NCBI GenBank assembly: GCA_030522415.1
Contig: CM060112.1
Coordinates: 10,716,501-10,780,500, forward strand
DNA length: 64,000 nt
Source: Channallabes apus
Taxonomy: Eukaryota > Chordata > Actinopteri > Siluriformes > Clariidae
Direction of reading: 5' to 3'
Shown here: positions 51,873-63,481 of the stretch, piece after piece
Position numbering within the stretch: position 1 is the stretch's first letter
Layout of the letters: each line of letters begins with the position of its first letter
The notes under the pieces: generated by a model
What the model was told of the DNA's origin: nothing
The model's input: the letters and a program-made list of their open reading frames with translations, nothing else
Databases searched by the model: none
Translations under genes and position numbers: made by a program

Positions 51873-52502
51873 CAGTGTTGGGGGACGTTGTTTTTTTAAA
51901 GTAACTAATTACATTACAAAATTACTGTCTTTAAAAAGTAATATAAAAGTAATATAAATATTTATCTCTCTGATAAAAGTAACTAGTTCGAGTACTTTTC
52001 CATTGCAGAAAATTAAAACTCCTTTGTGATTCCTCATGCATGTTGTTTTAGTCAAGACCTTTATAATTATTCTACCATCATCACTCAGCCAAGTTTGGCC
52101 CATAATCTGTTAACTACTAATACCCCTATGTCACCTACTAATACCTCTATCTCACCTACTAATACCCCTATCTCACCTACTAATACCTCTATCTCACCTA
52201 CTAATACCCCTATCTCACCTACGCGGTTTCGCGCGATGGCCGTAATTACAGATCGTCACGATTCACCGCCTGTGATTAGGTTTCCATCTTTCCGCACGTC
52301 GGTCCTCACATAGTCAAACCGCATAGGTGAGATAGGGGTATAACAGCAGGGGGGGCGGGTTATTGGGGGGGGGGGTCACAAATAACGGATTACATTTTTT
52401 AAAAAGTAACTAAATAACTGAGTACTTAAATGGCGGACCTAACGCGTTAGATTACTCGTTACATCAAAAAAGCAATCCAAGTACTCTCTACACCCAACAC
52501 TG
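51873..52502. mobile_element. hAT-type MITE with internal tandem and inverted repeats
   Basis: Termini CAGTGTTGGGGG and (inverted) CAGTGTTGGGTGTAG are flanked by a perfect 8-bp direct repeat GTGGTGAC (51865-51872, 52503-52510), the hAT signature. The subterminal AAAAGTAACTA / TAGTTACTTT motifs are inverted. The centre holds five 21-bp units and an inverted repeat, described separately. Confidence 0.88.
52117..52221. repeat. 5 x 21-bp tandem array
   Basis: Units begin at 52117, 52138, 52159, 52180 and 52201, each CTAATACCYCTATSTCACCTA. Units alternate between ACCCCT and ACCTCT, suggesting a 42-bp higher-order repeat. In one frame it reads (TNTPISP/TNTSISP)n, without evidence of translation. 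Confidence 0.92.
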
Positions 52503-52509
52503 GTGGTGA

Positions 52510-52725
52510 CCATTGCATTTATTCAAGCACCAGACACTATTATCAACTTCTCACACACTACGGGCAAGTTGAGAACACCAGTTAGTCTAATCTGCATGTC
52601 TTTGTACTGGAAACCATTATACTCTGAAGGACCTGGAGAAAACACACCCAACAAGCAAGAAAAACAGGACGGGAATCAACTCCCGAACTCTGGAGGGGCA
52701 AGGCGACAAAGCCACCATGCCGCCT
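52510..52725 (-). mobile_element. SINE family 1 fragment (reverse)
   Basis: CAAGTTGAGAACACCAGTTA, GTCTAATCTGCATGTCTTTG, GACGGGAATCAACTCCCGAA and CAAAGCCACCATGCCGCC follow the reverse family 1 order. Confidence 0.5.
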
Positions 52726-52819
52726 TAACTCTGGTAATTAGGAGGTTGTTTTTGCCCACGGCTTCAGAGTTACATCATGTACAGATGAATGCCGAAAAAC
52801 ATCAATGATATCCAGTATA

Positions 52820-53110
52820 CACAGACAAACCATAACTTTAAAATGTAAAATATTAAACTCAATATTGTGTAGGCACCCCTTGTGCCCCTTGATCAGCTCT
52901 GGTTCCTCGGGGGACGTGACTCCACAAACCTTTGGTTGTGTGCTGTGGTGCCCTGCATCAGGACATTTCTGGTGTTTCTTTTGGGTGCTGTGGATTGATT
53001 GGGTGTGGCCTTCATGGGTCAGACTTGTTTGTCCGGTGCATTCCATGAATGGTTGATCGGATTGAGATCTGGGGAATTTGGAGGCTGCATCAAGAACCTT
53101 GAAGTATTTG
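52820..53110 (-). pseudogene. Tc1-like transposase C-terminal remnant
   Basis: The - strand near 53055-53095 reads PPNSPDLNPI, the third catalytic block (the Glu follows in intact copies). Upstream on the + strand, AATATTGTGTAGGCACCCCT and TTGATCAGCTCTGGTTCC match the family's 3' end. No intact frame. Confidence 0.5.
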
Positions 53111-54054
53111 CCAGCTAGGCCTCTTATGGAGTAGGCTGTGGTGCACTGAGTGTTGGCTAGCATTGACTTTCGTTCAGCAATTAGTGAAAGAAAACTTGGC
53201 TCAAACATGGCAGGCTGGCCTTTGATCCACTCAGGCATACAGTAGATAAGTCTTAGGTGCCTTTGATCCTATCGGCAGTTTAGTGATATATTATTGGTAA
53301 TCAATTTTATTAACGTTAATGCTTTTAACTCAATTAAAATACTTATATATACTGAAATCTCCTTATGTGTGTGTATATCTCACACACTCTATTCACATTA
53401 TTGAGATAAAGGCATCTCACTAAGGCAGCCTTAGTGTTACTTTAGTTTGTTGAAGTTGAAGTTTTTGGAAGTTCTACGCAAGTAAACCAATTGACAGAAT
53501 GTGTAAAAGCACCATTAGGCCTCTCTGTTGATGTGATCTGTTGCTGTCAGAGTTATGGAGCAAATATTTTATGATTAGTTGTGGTATCCAGTACAAATGG
53601 CAAATAATTTAAAGGTGTAGCTGTTACTGCATTTCATTTTTTGACTAGGAGAAGGTTTTTTGATGTACTGTTTATATTTGTAGAGAAAATGGAACGGTTG
53701 TTTGTGTTGTTCAGTGTGTCTGAAAGCTAAAGACGGGAAGTAGGGCAGATGAAAAAAAAAATAGCTTGAGAAGGAAATTAGAATTGACTAAGAATTTTTG
53801 ATTTCCTGTGACTTTGAAAACAAAATAGTCTCTTTGATAAATTCCCTGGGATCAAACACTTCTTGCATCTATGCTTGTCGGGGTCTGAGTGCTGATTTTA
53901 CCCCAGTTACATTAGAAAGATCCACACAATATGTTTAAAATTAATTAAAGCAAATGCTATTGTTTTTGAACCTTTTTTTTAGTATGTTCCATCTTGGCCC
54001 AGTTGTGCTTTAGAGAATACCAACTGTGAAAATCTATACATATCAAGGGGCTGT

Positions 54055-54057
<3 letters not shown>

Positions 54058-54085
<28 letters not shown>
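54058..54085. repeat. poly-T tract
   Basis: About 28 consecutive T on the + strand; it may be the A-tail of a - strand retroposed fragment. Confidence 0.85.
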
Positions 54086-54294
54086 GGCTGTCAAAACAGC
54101 TATTCCAGCAAAAACTAGAATATCTGCCAACACATTACATCTGTACACCCAGAAGGCTTTCCCCTCCTGGTACTGAATCAATGCCGTGCTGCAGATTCAC
54201 TGCTTTATCTGCACTCATTTCACAGAGACAAGCTGCTTTGTATTGTACATAATAAAAAATAAAATAAATAAAAAATCAGAATGGTTTTCCTGTT

Positions 54295-54621
54295 TCAGCA
54301 CAGCTGGCTCTTTATGGAGTTAGGAGGCACTTGCTGCAGTGTAGAAGGAGCGAGGCAGGACTGTGTCCTAATCCTAAAGAGAAACCGCTCTTCAAAAACA
54401 GATTTCACCATGCTGTCCAGAAAACATAGCTGGATTGAATGTACAGTCTGCATAAGAATCCTTGCCTCCAAGTCCTCCAGTGTGCGAGGCTTAGTCCTGT
54501 ACACCTCCTCCACATTTTGAGATCTGGACTTCATGGGGTCCTTGTCAACCCAGCCAACGTCCTGGAAAAAGCTGCTCCACCCATGCACGCACAGTAAGAG
54601 CAAAATGAGGTGTTGCACCAT
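54295..54621 (-). pseudogene. mariner/IS630-type transposase C-terminal remnant
   Basis: The - strand frame contains VYRTKPRTLEDLEARI, a motif found just after the catalytic SPDLTPCDFFLWG block in a mariner-related group. The preceding GWVDKDPMKSRSQNVEE looks like a corrupted form of that block, with the catalytic residue lost. It is not part of a host gene as far as I can tell. Confidence 0.4.
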
Positions 54622-56361
54622 GGAGAGTGTTCCAGTGATACTGTACTACAAGTTCTATAGCCATTAAAGATTGCCTAGTTAAATTTCACCCACCCTTTAT
54701 ATGGAAGATTGTATATAGCAATATTCCTCAGCATGTTTTACAAAGCAGGTATAAAAAAAGAAAATGTGTAATTTTGCACACTAATTGAAACATTCGGCCA
54801 TTGTGAAGTAAACACAGCACTTAATACCTTAAACTGCGTGATGAGCCTCGACTCATTGACATGGCAAGGGCAGACCTTTTAATGAAATATTGATCCGAAG
54901 TCAGACAAAATGAAAGGATAGAGTCTGGCAAGCTTCAGTCCCCTGTGGGTTTGGCTAAAATAGCGCTTGTTTCTCAGCAAGTCCCATCTGAACCAAGGCA
55001 TGCTTCTGCTCAAGTCCCAACATTAGCCATTTTCATAAAAACCTGTACAAAAAAAAAATCTTATTATGAGTCTCTGATGGATCTGCACTTTGACCTTATA
55101 ACTTATGACTCAGCTACTGCTGTGTTTCATCAAATGCCATAGAAATAAAAGAATTCCCTCCTTTTACAGCACAAGGACATACAAGTTAAAGATTTATATT
55201 GTGATTAAATATTCATGGTTGACCTACAGTACAGTATCAGCGCACAACCTGGTCACGTGTCAGGCCAGATATGACACAGAATTGATTTACTCTCCTTGTT
55301 TTGACAGGCAGATTACCGCATTGGCATGTGACTTTTACAGTTTGTAGTCGCGTAAATTAATCCAAGCTTAATTCATATTTTTTGTAAAAAAGAAAAAACT
55401 GTAACGTTGAAGAAAAGAGTAAATGTCCAGAAAAAGACTGCTGTGCTGGTGTTTTATTAAAATGATCCCTGTTAGATTATTCTAAGAAAATGGCCTTATA
55501 TAAAAATATAAACGAATAATATATGAGAATATAACAGTACCAGGCGAAAGTTTGGAGACACCTTGTAATTCAGTGTTTTACAGTACAAATGTTTTGTGAT
55601 TGTTGCCGCTGTTGGACCCTTGAGAAAGGCCCTTAACCCTATCTGCTCTAGGGGAGCTGTATAATGGCTGATCCCTGCACTACGACCCTGGTCTGCTAAC
55701 AAAGCTGAGGTCATGCAAAGAATAAAGAATTTCACTGTGTAGTAATTTATATGTCACAAATCTTGTGAATAATCTAAAGATTGATTCAATTGTAAATTTG
55801 ATTAAACCACACTGTTGGGCCCTTGAGTAGGGCCCCTTAATCCTCATTTTCTCATATTTATAATGAATTATATGTAAGTCGCTCTGTATTAGGTTGTCAG
55901 CCAGATTGAATAAATGTAATGTTCACCTTATTTTAACACCTACAGGATAGCTATTTGTTAGCCATGAGTTTTTTAACTTGCCACTGCAACGATAAAGGAC
56001 GTAGGAAACTTTCTGACTTTTTCAGCCAAAAATTACATTCAGATTGATCATGAATTTGGAAGTGAGAAATGACAGAATGTTAAAGATGTTAAAGACAGAA
56101 TGTTTCTCTTCACACCAACTGGATCTGGGTTTATTAGAAAAACTCAAGAAATGTCTAGCAAGCATGGAAGCATGGGAAAAACCAATAAACCACTAGTAGG
56201 TCAACTTTGATCTGTGAATTCACAAGAAGAACAAGAACAAGGAGCTGTCATGTCTGCTGTTGGTTTTTAGGAACAAAGTTGTGCATAGTTATTTTTTTGC
56301 ATGTCTGCCATCTCATCCACGCATATATACACACTAGGGATTATATGGTGTGTATATAGCC

Positions 56362-56538
56362 AGTGCCCACACCCCAGCCACTGGATACAGTGCCGGTCCC
56401 AAGCCCGGATAAAATGGGAGGGTTGCGTCAGGAAGGGCATCCGGCGTAAAACCTGTGCCAAGTTATAGTGCGGACTGGATATTCCGCTGTGGCGACCCCT
56501 TGCCGGGAGCAGCCGAAAGACCAACAACAACAACAACA
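56362..56538 (+). mobile_element. SINE family 3, 5'-truncated
   Basis: CCCCAGCCACTGGATACAGT, GGAGGGTTGCGTCAGGAAGG, CGGCGTAAAACCTGTGCCAA and GAGCAGCCGAAAGACCAAC, then a (CAA)n tail. Closely matches 14480-14707 but lacks the tRNA head. Confidence 0.75.
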
Positions 56539-56742
56539 TATATATATACATATATATATACAGTATAATATATTAGGGCTGCACGATATATAGAAAAAAT
56601 ATCGTTATATATTGTTAAAATATCGGTATACGCGATATCCGTATCGCAAAGAGTTGCGATAAATAATTTATGTGCCAAGCATTTGAGTGTCCAAATTTGA
56701 CCAATCAGGTGGGCCCTTACTATGTTTATACCCGCTTATATC

Positions 56743-56747
<5 letters not shown>

Positions 56748-56812
<65 letters not shown>
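56748..56812. repeat. (AT)n microsatellite
   Basis: AT run of about 64 bp. Confidence 0.95.
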
Positions 56813-56815
<3 letters not shown>

Positions 56816-56828
56816 TTATACTTAATTC

Positions 56829-57165
56829 TGTCGTGAACTAACCCGGGATGATCTGAGGACTTAGCGATTAGCCGTTAGCCCTTTGTAGCGTGGACGTAAA
56901 CCCAAACGCGGAAGCAAGCGAGTAGGCAGGATAACCACGCAAATTAGTTTAAGGACTCTCACAGAAGCGGAGCAAGGGAAAAACACACATTTAACCCGCG
57001 TCCTATAAACACACACTCGAATCAGAAAGTAAACAATCTGAACCGACATGCGTGAACACAGTGACTAAGCTCTATGCGATGGTTTGTTTACTCCTCTTAT
57101 ACTTCCTGGTTCGCGACCGCATATCTCCCTGGTCCTAGTGCCGGTCGCGGAGCGAGTGTGTGACA
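56829..57165 (-). mobile_element. Probable solo LTR (Gypsy-like), reverse
   Basis: On the - strand it starts TGTCACACACTCGCTCCGCG and ends GTTCACGACA, so it has TG...CA termini. A TATA-like AAGTATAAGAGG lies in the first 100 bp. The interval is about 337 bp, GC-rich compared with its AT-rich surroundings, and lacks internal retrovirus-like coding. Target-site duplication is not clear (AATTC against AATAG). Confidence 0.45.
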
Positions 57166-58417
57166 AATAGTATTTTTTTTTGTTTGTTTGTTTGTTTGTT
57201 TAATAATATTTATTTTTATTTAAAAAAAAAAAAAAAAACAGGCAAGCCAAAGAGAATATTTAGTTTAAAAGATGCTCTTGTTTTAAGACACTATTGATGA
57301 GTGTATGGTTACATGTAAATAAAAAGTAATGTTTGAAAGTAATTCATATTGTGTTGGCAGGTTTATAGTAACAGCAAACCAGAAGTCAGAATATCTGCTG
57401 AGGGGTTTTAAGTCATTCTTAGTGTTTTGAAGTCTAAATATTTGCAATTTCCTTGACATATAGTTTCTTAGATTTAATTACATTAGAGATAGATTAGATT
57501 AGAATATATAGATTAGAATTAGATTTAATTACATCAGACGAATATCTATTACCTGTTTATTTTAGTATGATCATTACATATAAATAAATAATAAAAAAAA
57601 TAGGCAATAATAATAATAATAAAAAGCATTTCTCTAGGGAAAATGTTATATCGCAAGAAATATCGTTATCGCAATATTCAACAACAATATCGCATATCGC
57701 ATATTTTCCTAATATCGTCAGCCCTAATATATAAATTTCTCTTGCCTGATATGATTTTCTTGTTAAACACCTCCGTGGCTTTATGGACATATTATCCGTG
57801 TGTACTGTTTATTGGTGTCTTTGCAGGTCTCTGCTGCATTACTAGTTTAAGATTGATTAATGCTCGAGTTGTGCTCGAGTTGGCTTCAAGACATTAATTT
57901 CATCAAAGTTAAAATTGTCAAAGGAAAACGGCTGATTATATAAATCAGAAAGTGCTACAGATAATGGAGTGCTCTAGGCTCAGATCTTTTTGGTGTAATT
58001 GAGTTGACAGTGTGGTCATCAGAGCGTGTCTAAGTGCTCTCACGGACTCGGCAGGAACGGCGGACCATCCTGTGGGGTTTCGGAGCTACTATGAACTCCC
58101 CCCCCCCCCCCCCCCATTCTTCCCCTCTGCTGCTCCTTGTGGCATCTTCACGTCACATCACGGCTTCTGTCTCTGTGACATGTTTCTCCAGACTTCGTTA
58201 CGAAAAAGAGCGTATCTGTGGGAGTGGAAGTGCACTTAATGTGTAATTTGTCATTGATCCTTGCTGTCACCTTAATAAAACTTGATTTCTTCTTTCCTCT
58301 TTGTGTGCCTTTGAAGGTTGAAATTTGATACCATAGTAGCTTCAAGACCCTGAAGAAGATTTACAACAGGGTCGTCCCATCCCAGGCATTATCCAAACTT
58401 TTTCTGACAAAGTTCAC

Positions 58418-58420
<3 letters not shown>

Positions 58421-58474
<54 letters not shown>
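58421..58474. repeat. (AC)n microsatellite
   Basis: CA run of about 54 bp. Confidence 0.95.
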
Positions 58475-58479
<5 letters not shown>

Positions 58480-58726
58480 AATAATGCATTTTTTTTTCCT
58501 ACCCAAACTGCCTATAATCAAGTGTACTGCACTCTGCTGAATTACAGGGTTCTGAGTACTACTTGTATGAATATTAATGACTATTTTCTTTTTGAGACGC
58601 TTTGAAAATATTAAATCGTCCTGAAGTCCATACATCTTTTATCTACGCACCTGCTCCTGGTATTGATAACATTTTTCTCAGTATTCTAGTCAGGTTTCTG
58701 CTGCTTTGGGTGTTCCTCATGGGTTA

Positions 58727-58752
58727 CACACACACACACACACACACACACC
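58727..58752. repeat. (AC)n microsatellite
   Basis: CA run of about 25 bp. Confidence 0.9.
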
Positions 58753-61700
58753 GAGATCAAATGCAGCAAAAAGCCTGGAGAAGAAAAGAACAGATCTTGC
58801 CACACATTCCTGACCCTCACCTAGATTTTCTAATCTTCTGAACCATAAGAGCTGCAAGATCCTGATTCTGATTCCGCGTAGAGAAACACATGCATTGGTG
58901 GAGCTGCATTAAATAGTTTTTTTTTCCTGATTTTAAGTCCGTCTCAAATCAAAATTGAGGTGCCTATAAGTACATTACAAAAGGTCTTGGTCAATATAAA
59001 ATGTCTTGCTCTGAACACCTGTGAAGTTCGTCATTCAGAATGTGAGTACTTGTAATTGGGGCCGAATTCCACAACCCTCGTTCCGTGCAAAAATGCATTC
59101 CAAAGTTCAGTGACCTAAATCAAGTTGGTATCTTTTAAAGTTGTATTTAGTACAAATGTATTTATTTTTCTTTCCACAGAATTAATTCACAACGATTTCA
59201 TCTGTCCTTTATGCAATACCTTCCACGGTACTCACATTCTGGGAGGCAAATTTCATGACGTACTTGACATACTTAATTTTGATTTAAGACAGACTTGAAA
59301 ATAAAAAAAAACCTCCAATAGCTCCCCAACATACAAACAAGTTCCATTCTGAGAGTTCGCCCGTAAGTTAAATTTGTTCATAAGTCCAACCAACATTGTA
59401 TAGGTACTAGAAGACAAACATAATTGGCTCCACACAGTACAGTATATTACAGTAAATTGTCCTTTAGAATCGTGCCAAGGGTTAAACAATTCATGTGAAA
59501 AGAATAAGCAATGTCTGCCATCATTTTACACTTCATATACAGTATGTACTGTAGGGGACTTACTACTATCTCTTTAATAGCTTGGTGGCTGGATCAATTT
59601 ATACTTGGTCTGCTGTGCTCTGTCTCTTTCTCTACTTCGCTCTCCTAAACCATCACCTTTCTTAAATGTCTCTTTCGCACACCACTTTATCTGTGTGCTT
59701 TTTGTGAGCTTTACTTCATCATTGAGAAAGAAATATTATTTTTGTAAACTTGTGTGACTCATAGATCCAATAGACAGAGATATAACAGTGACAGGCTGAA
59801 CGTAAGCAAGATAACAGAGCCGATTTAAAAAAAAAATGAAAAAAGCAAAAACAACATATCTCCAGAGGTGTATACCAACAGCTGGATAAGGAGGACACAT
59901 GCACAAGCATACAAAGCAGCTTTCAATGTAGTAAACAACAATGACAATGGCGTCCATAAACTGTTCACAGTAAGACCAGTCTTATACAGTACAGGTGACT
60001 CTCTAAATGCATATTGGCTCATCCAATCAGAGTTCATTGAATTCATTCACTCAGTTTTATCTAATGATGTCACTTGCCATTTTTTGGTACAATTTACCGA
60101 GTGATGCCAATACAAACATAAACGTGTTACAAAATATTTCCAGCTTTACAATCACTTTGTTTTTAGCGAATATAATTTCAGTTCATTCTATTGTTCGGTG
60201 CAGATGTACTGTACATAAACAAGTAGTTGCCTAAAAATGTACTCCACTACGAGTGGGTGTAGTTTTTGAGTTGAAGTACTACAGTAAGTCCAGGCTCCAA
60301 AATGTCCTTTAAATACAAAAGTTCAAGCATAAATAAACAGATTTTTCTCTAAATGACTTTCCTTACAAGTGCGCCTGTTTGAGAGGCTTGAAAAAGCAGC
60401 AAGACAAATCGGCAGCCCAGAGACCAAGTGAATGCGATCCGTTGCGAACCGTCAATCACTCTGCTGCTCTGACCAGCATTGACCTGCCAATCATTCCTGG
60501 ACTGGTGGAATTGTTTTGTTTCTGTCCTTCCCATGTGGGGCGTAGCTCAGTTGTGATGTGTTCTGAGTGACAGCGTAAAAAACGCGTATGTTTAGATTAG
60601 AGAATCATTCCACGCTTGTGTGATTATCAGCTGAAAAGTAATGAGTCTCTATTTAAAATGTAGTGAGTAAAAGTACAGGTTTTTACATTTAAAAAACTTA
60701 GTAGAAGTAAAAAGTATCACCTACTGTATGTAAAATACTTAAGTAAAGTACAGATACACACACAAAAAAACTACAGTACAGTAACACAGTATTTGTATTT
60801 CTATATTGACATGATAAGACAGAACTCTAAAAAACAAAATTTTTCAAAACCCCCAAAAAACAGTCACAGTTTTGGAATGTTGAATTTATAGGCCTGCTTT
60901 AACTCAAGAAAACATTACAATTATTGGAAATGTGTTAAGAACTGCTCACCAGCTTATACACAGGGTCCTTGGCTAGTACGAAAAAGGGTTATTGTTTTCC
61001 AATACTTTTGGTGAAGCTTTAAAGCAGGCGTTTGTTTAAAGAGGAGTCTCAAGTGTCTGTTTTCCTGAAGGAAATGTCAATTATGGAATGAACCAGTGAG
61101 AAACAGGTGCAGATGATGGCAGATGATCAGGCCCGTGATGAGTACAGTATACTGGTGATGCTGAATGAGAGGGGAAATGAGGTCGCTGCTGTGGTTGTTA
61201 CATAAACAACCAAGTTTTTAATTTTATCTTCAGGCACTCTGCAGCCTGTCACAGTAAATACACATTTCTTCCAATTTCTGTAATTTAATTTACATTTACA
61301 CATTACTATACGTGTACAAAGCATACAGTATACTGTAGCTACAAAACAACTCTGCAATGCTCTTTATGGGAAGCTTAATATAGTTTTATATCTACGTATA
61401 TACCATAAGTCACCGGCATGTACTTGTTATTTCGTTCACCACGTACACAAATCTTTACGATCGTCTCCATCATTTGGATGTGTCTCAAGCTGTACGAAAT
61501 AAAAGGACTGGAGCTGTTTGTTGTTCATGAATCCTAAACAGAAATACAGTCGGAAGCTTTTTATTATGCAAATGTTTGTCTTGCACATCTCACAGGTTTA
61601 CCCGTCCAAATATTTCCCCTGAATTCCAATGTCAAACATTTGTATAGTGTGATGGCACAGGAGGCTCCTCCTGTGTACAGTGCTGATAACAACACGACAT

Positions 61701-62628
61701 AAGGCATCTTTGAAAGTGCTCGTTATCAGCGGAGAAACTGGGTTAGCCTAATGAGGCTCAGGCTCTCATCCTTCATCCTTCAGCCAATTCCCCACTAACA
61801 GGCTGAAAATCACTGCGACTGCAAGCGGTCCTTGTACATTAAAGACACATTAATCTCCTTCTTGGCTCTCTTAAGGCTGGGAATTGTCAGTATAAGAAGG
61901 ATACGATTGTGGGTTTTCCAGCCGCTTGCTTTGTGTTATTATTATGGCATGTTTTCATTCTATTTTCTGCCTCCCGTGTGGCTGTGTGTGAGGAACCAGT
62001 GGCAGCTGTGCAAAGGTAACAGATTTATAGTGGGAAATAAAACGTTCTGCATGGGGATAGATTTTTATAAGCCTTTTGCATAACTTTCATACACTGTACT
62101 GTATATGTGTATATATATGTACTGTATATGTTGATGTTCAAACATAACCCCCTGTCTCATTTTAAATGCTTTCAAAGAAATATCAGGAGGTAAGATTGCA
62201 TCAGATGTATTCTGAGATTGTTCTTCATGCTGTATTGTAATTCGCTTTGTGTTGAAGCGTAATGTGCACGTGTTGATGTTGAGTTTTTTTTTTTTTTTTG
62301 CTTTTGTCTTGAAAATGTCACTTGATGAATGGTGGAGTCTGCTTTATCCACCTACAGCATTTTTATTTGTTCACCATTCTCCCACAGCATTTATGTTTCT
62401 ATGGAGACGTTCACATTACCAGCAATGAAGTGGCACAAATCCATGACGCTGATATGATGTTTTTGTTTTGTTCACTTTCATACAGTATGTGGTGGTAGAT
62501 CTGATACATAAGCCGATCAATGGTCATGTGACTTGAAGGAGAATGGTCACATCGGAATCTGCGCAAAAATATATGGCATCAGTCATCACCGGCAACACAG
62601 GGATTTCATATAAGTGCTAGCCGTAGAC

Positions 62629-62676
62629 CACTCTGGTCTTGATTGGCATCTCTTTGAGGGGAAGAAAGAAAGCCTC
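62629..62676 (+). repeat. 48-bp direct repeat, copy 1
   Basis: CACTCTGGTCTTGATTGGCA through AAGAAAGAAAGCCTC is identical to 63949-63996. The sequences before and after differ. Confidence 0.95.
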
Positions 62677-63213
62677 CTCACGTGGAGTAACGTGGGCGTT
62701 TGGAAGAGGTTTTTCAACTTTTCACGATTCTGACTTAATTGGAAGACATGAATATAGAGCATATTTATTTCACTATGTTTATGTGCCTTGTTTCAGCGCA
62801 GACTGGTTTTTAATTACTCTTAGAAACCCTTTGAACTACTGAGGAGATCTTGTAAGCTTGAAGATTCGAGATTTCAGCGCTCTCTCGATGCTCAGTTGAC
62901 TAGCAGTAGGATGTTTTCAGGCTGTTAATAGAATTTATTTATTTAGAATTTAAATTAATGCACTGTCGCACAATACGTCACGTGTTTTAACCTAGATAAC
63001 GTGAGCAAAGACGTATCGATGTGCGCATGACACACGTGTCCACAGCAGAGTCAGAAAAAAGTCACTCGTCATTCTGAACCGTTATGACCCGCGAATCCGA
63101 CCTGAACAATGTTGCTTGTAATGTGAACGTCGACGATTAGCCCTAGTACATAATAATAAAAACGATTTTCAACAAGCATAACTGGGAACCTGTTTTCTGC
63201 CTTCTCTCCGCAG

Positions 63214-63481
63214 TTGACCAAAGCATGTTTGAGAACTCGAGCGCAGGTGAGCAGCTGAAGCAGGGGACGAAGCTGAGCTCCGGCTCCGGCCGCCGTGACT
63301 TCTCGTCGCCGGGAGGCCAAAAAAGCAGCCCGTACTTGAAGAACCTGGGGAAAGCCATGGGGGCCAAAGTCAATGACCTGCTGCGGCGTAAAGAGCCCGG
63401 GAGTCTGGGGGACATCGGAGTCACAGCGGTGAACAAGAATGTGGGGGCGGTGTGGGCCAGCCATAAAGTAACCGCTAACAG
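63214..63481 (+). CDS. C1orf226-like gene, first coding exon (partial gene)
   Basis: 268 nt exon: acceptor TTCTCTCCGCAG (63202-63213), donor ACAG|GTGAAT at 63482. From ATG at 63225 it encodes [20 protein letters not shown], then [40 protein letters not shown] and [12 protein letters not shown], leaving two bases over. The MFEN start and the block [31 protein letters not shown] match the vertebrate C1orf226 family, a protein of unknown function of about 270 residues that lies directly downstream of NOS1AP in human. The rest of the gene is outside the window. The four codons before the ATG are also open and join in phase to an internal NOS1AP donor. The function is not known; no domain assignment is offered. 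Confidence 0.88.

Larger units (their letters stand above)
56575..57725. mobile_element. hAT-type MITE carrying an AT microsatellite and a probable solo LTR
   Basis: Termini AGGGCTGCACGATAT and (inverted) AGGGCTGACGATATT. The flanking 8-mers AATATATT (56567-56574) and AATATATA (57726-57733) agree at 7 of 8. Subterminal ATATCG motifs are abundant and inverted (ATCGCATATCGC, GCGATATCCGTATCGC). No transposase was seen. Confidence 0.7.
48606..63213 (+). other. NOS1AP 3' UTR and spacer, or read-through intron, to the C1orf226-like exon
   Basis: No further coding exon was recognised in 14.6 kb. A canonical AATAAA lies at 51020-51025 and ATTAAA-type variants near 49731 and 49855, but the true cleavage site cannot be chosen from sequence. 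Mobile DNA (hAT MITEs, SINE and Tc1 fragments, a probable solo LTR) is listed separately. Stretches 48610-49900, 50160-50460, 50610-51540, 53270-54290, 54660-55530, 57900-58400, 58850-59280, 59500-60640 and 61280-63200 show no recognised gene. ORFs at 50682-50945 and 51233-51490 do not resemble any family I know. Confidence 0.7.
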
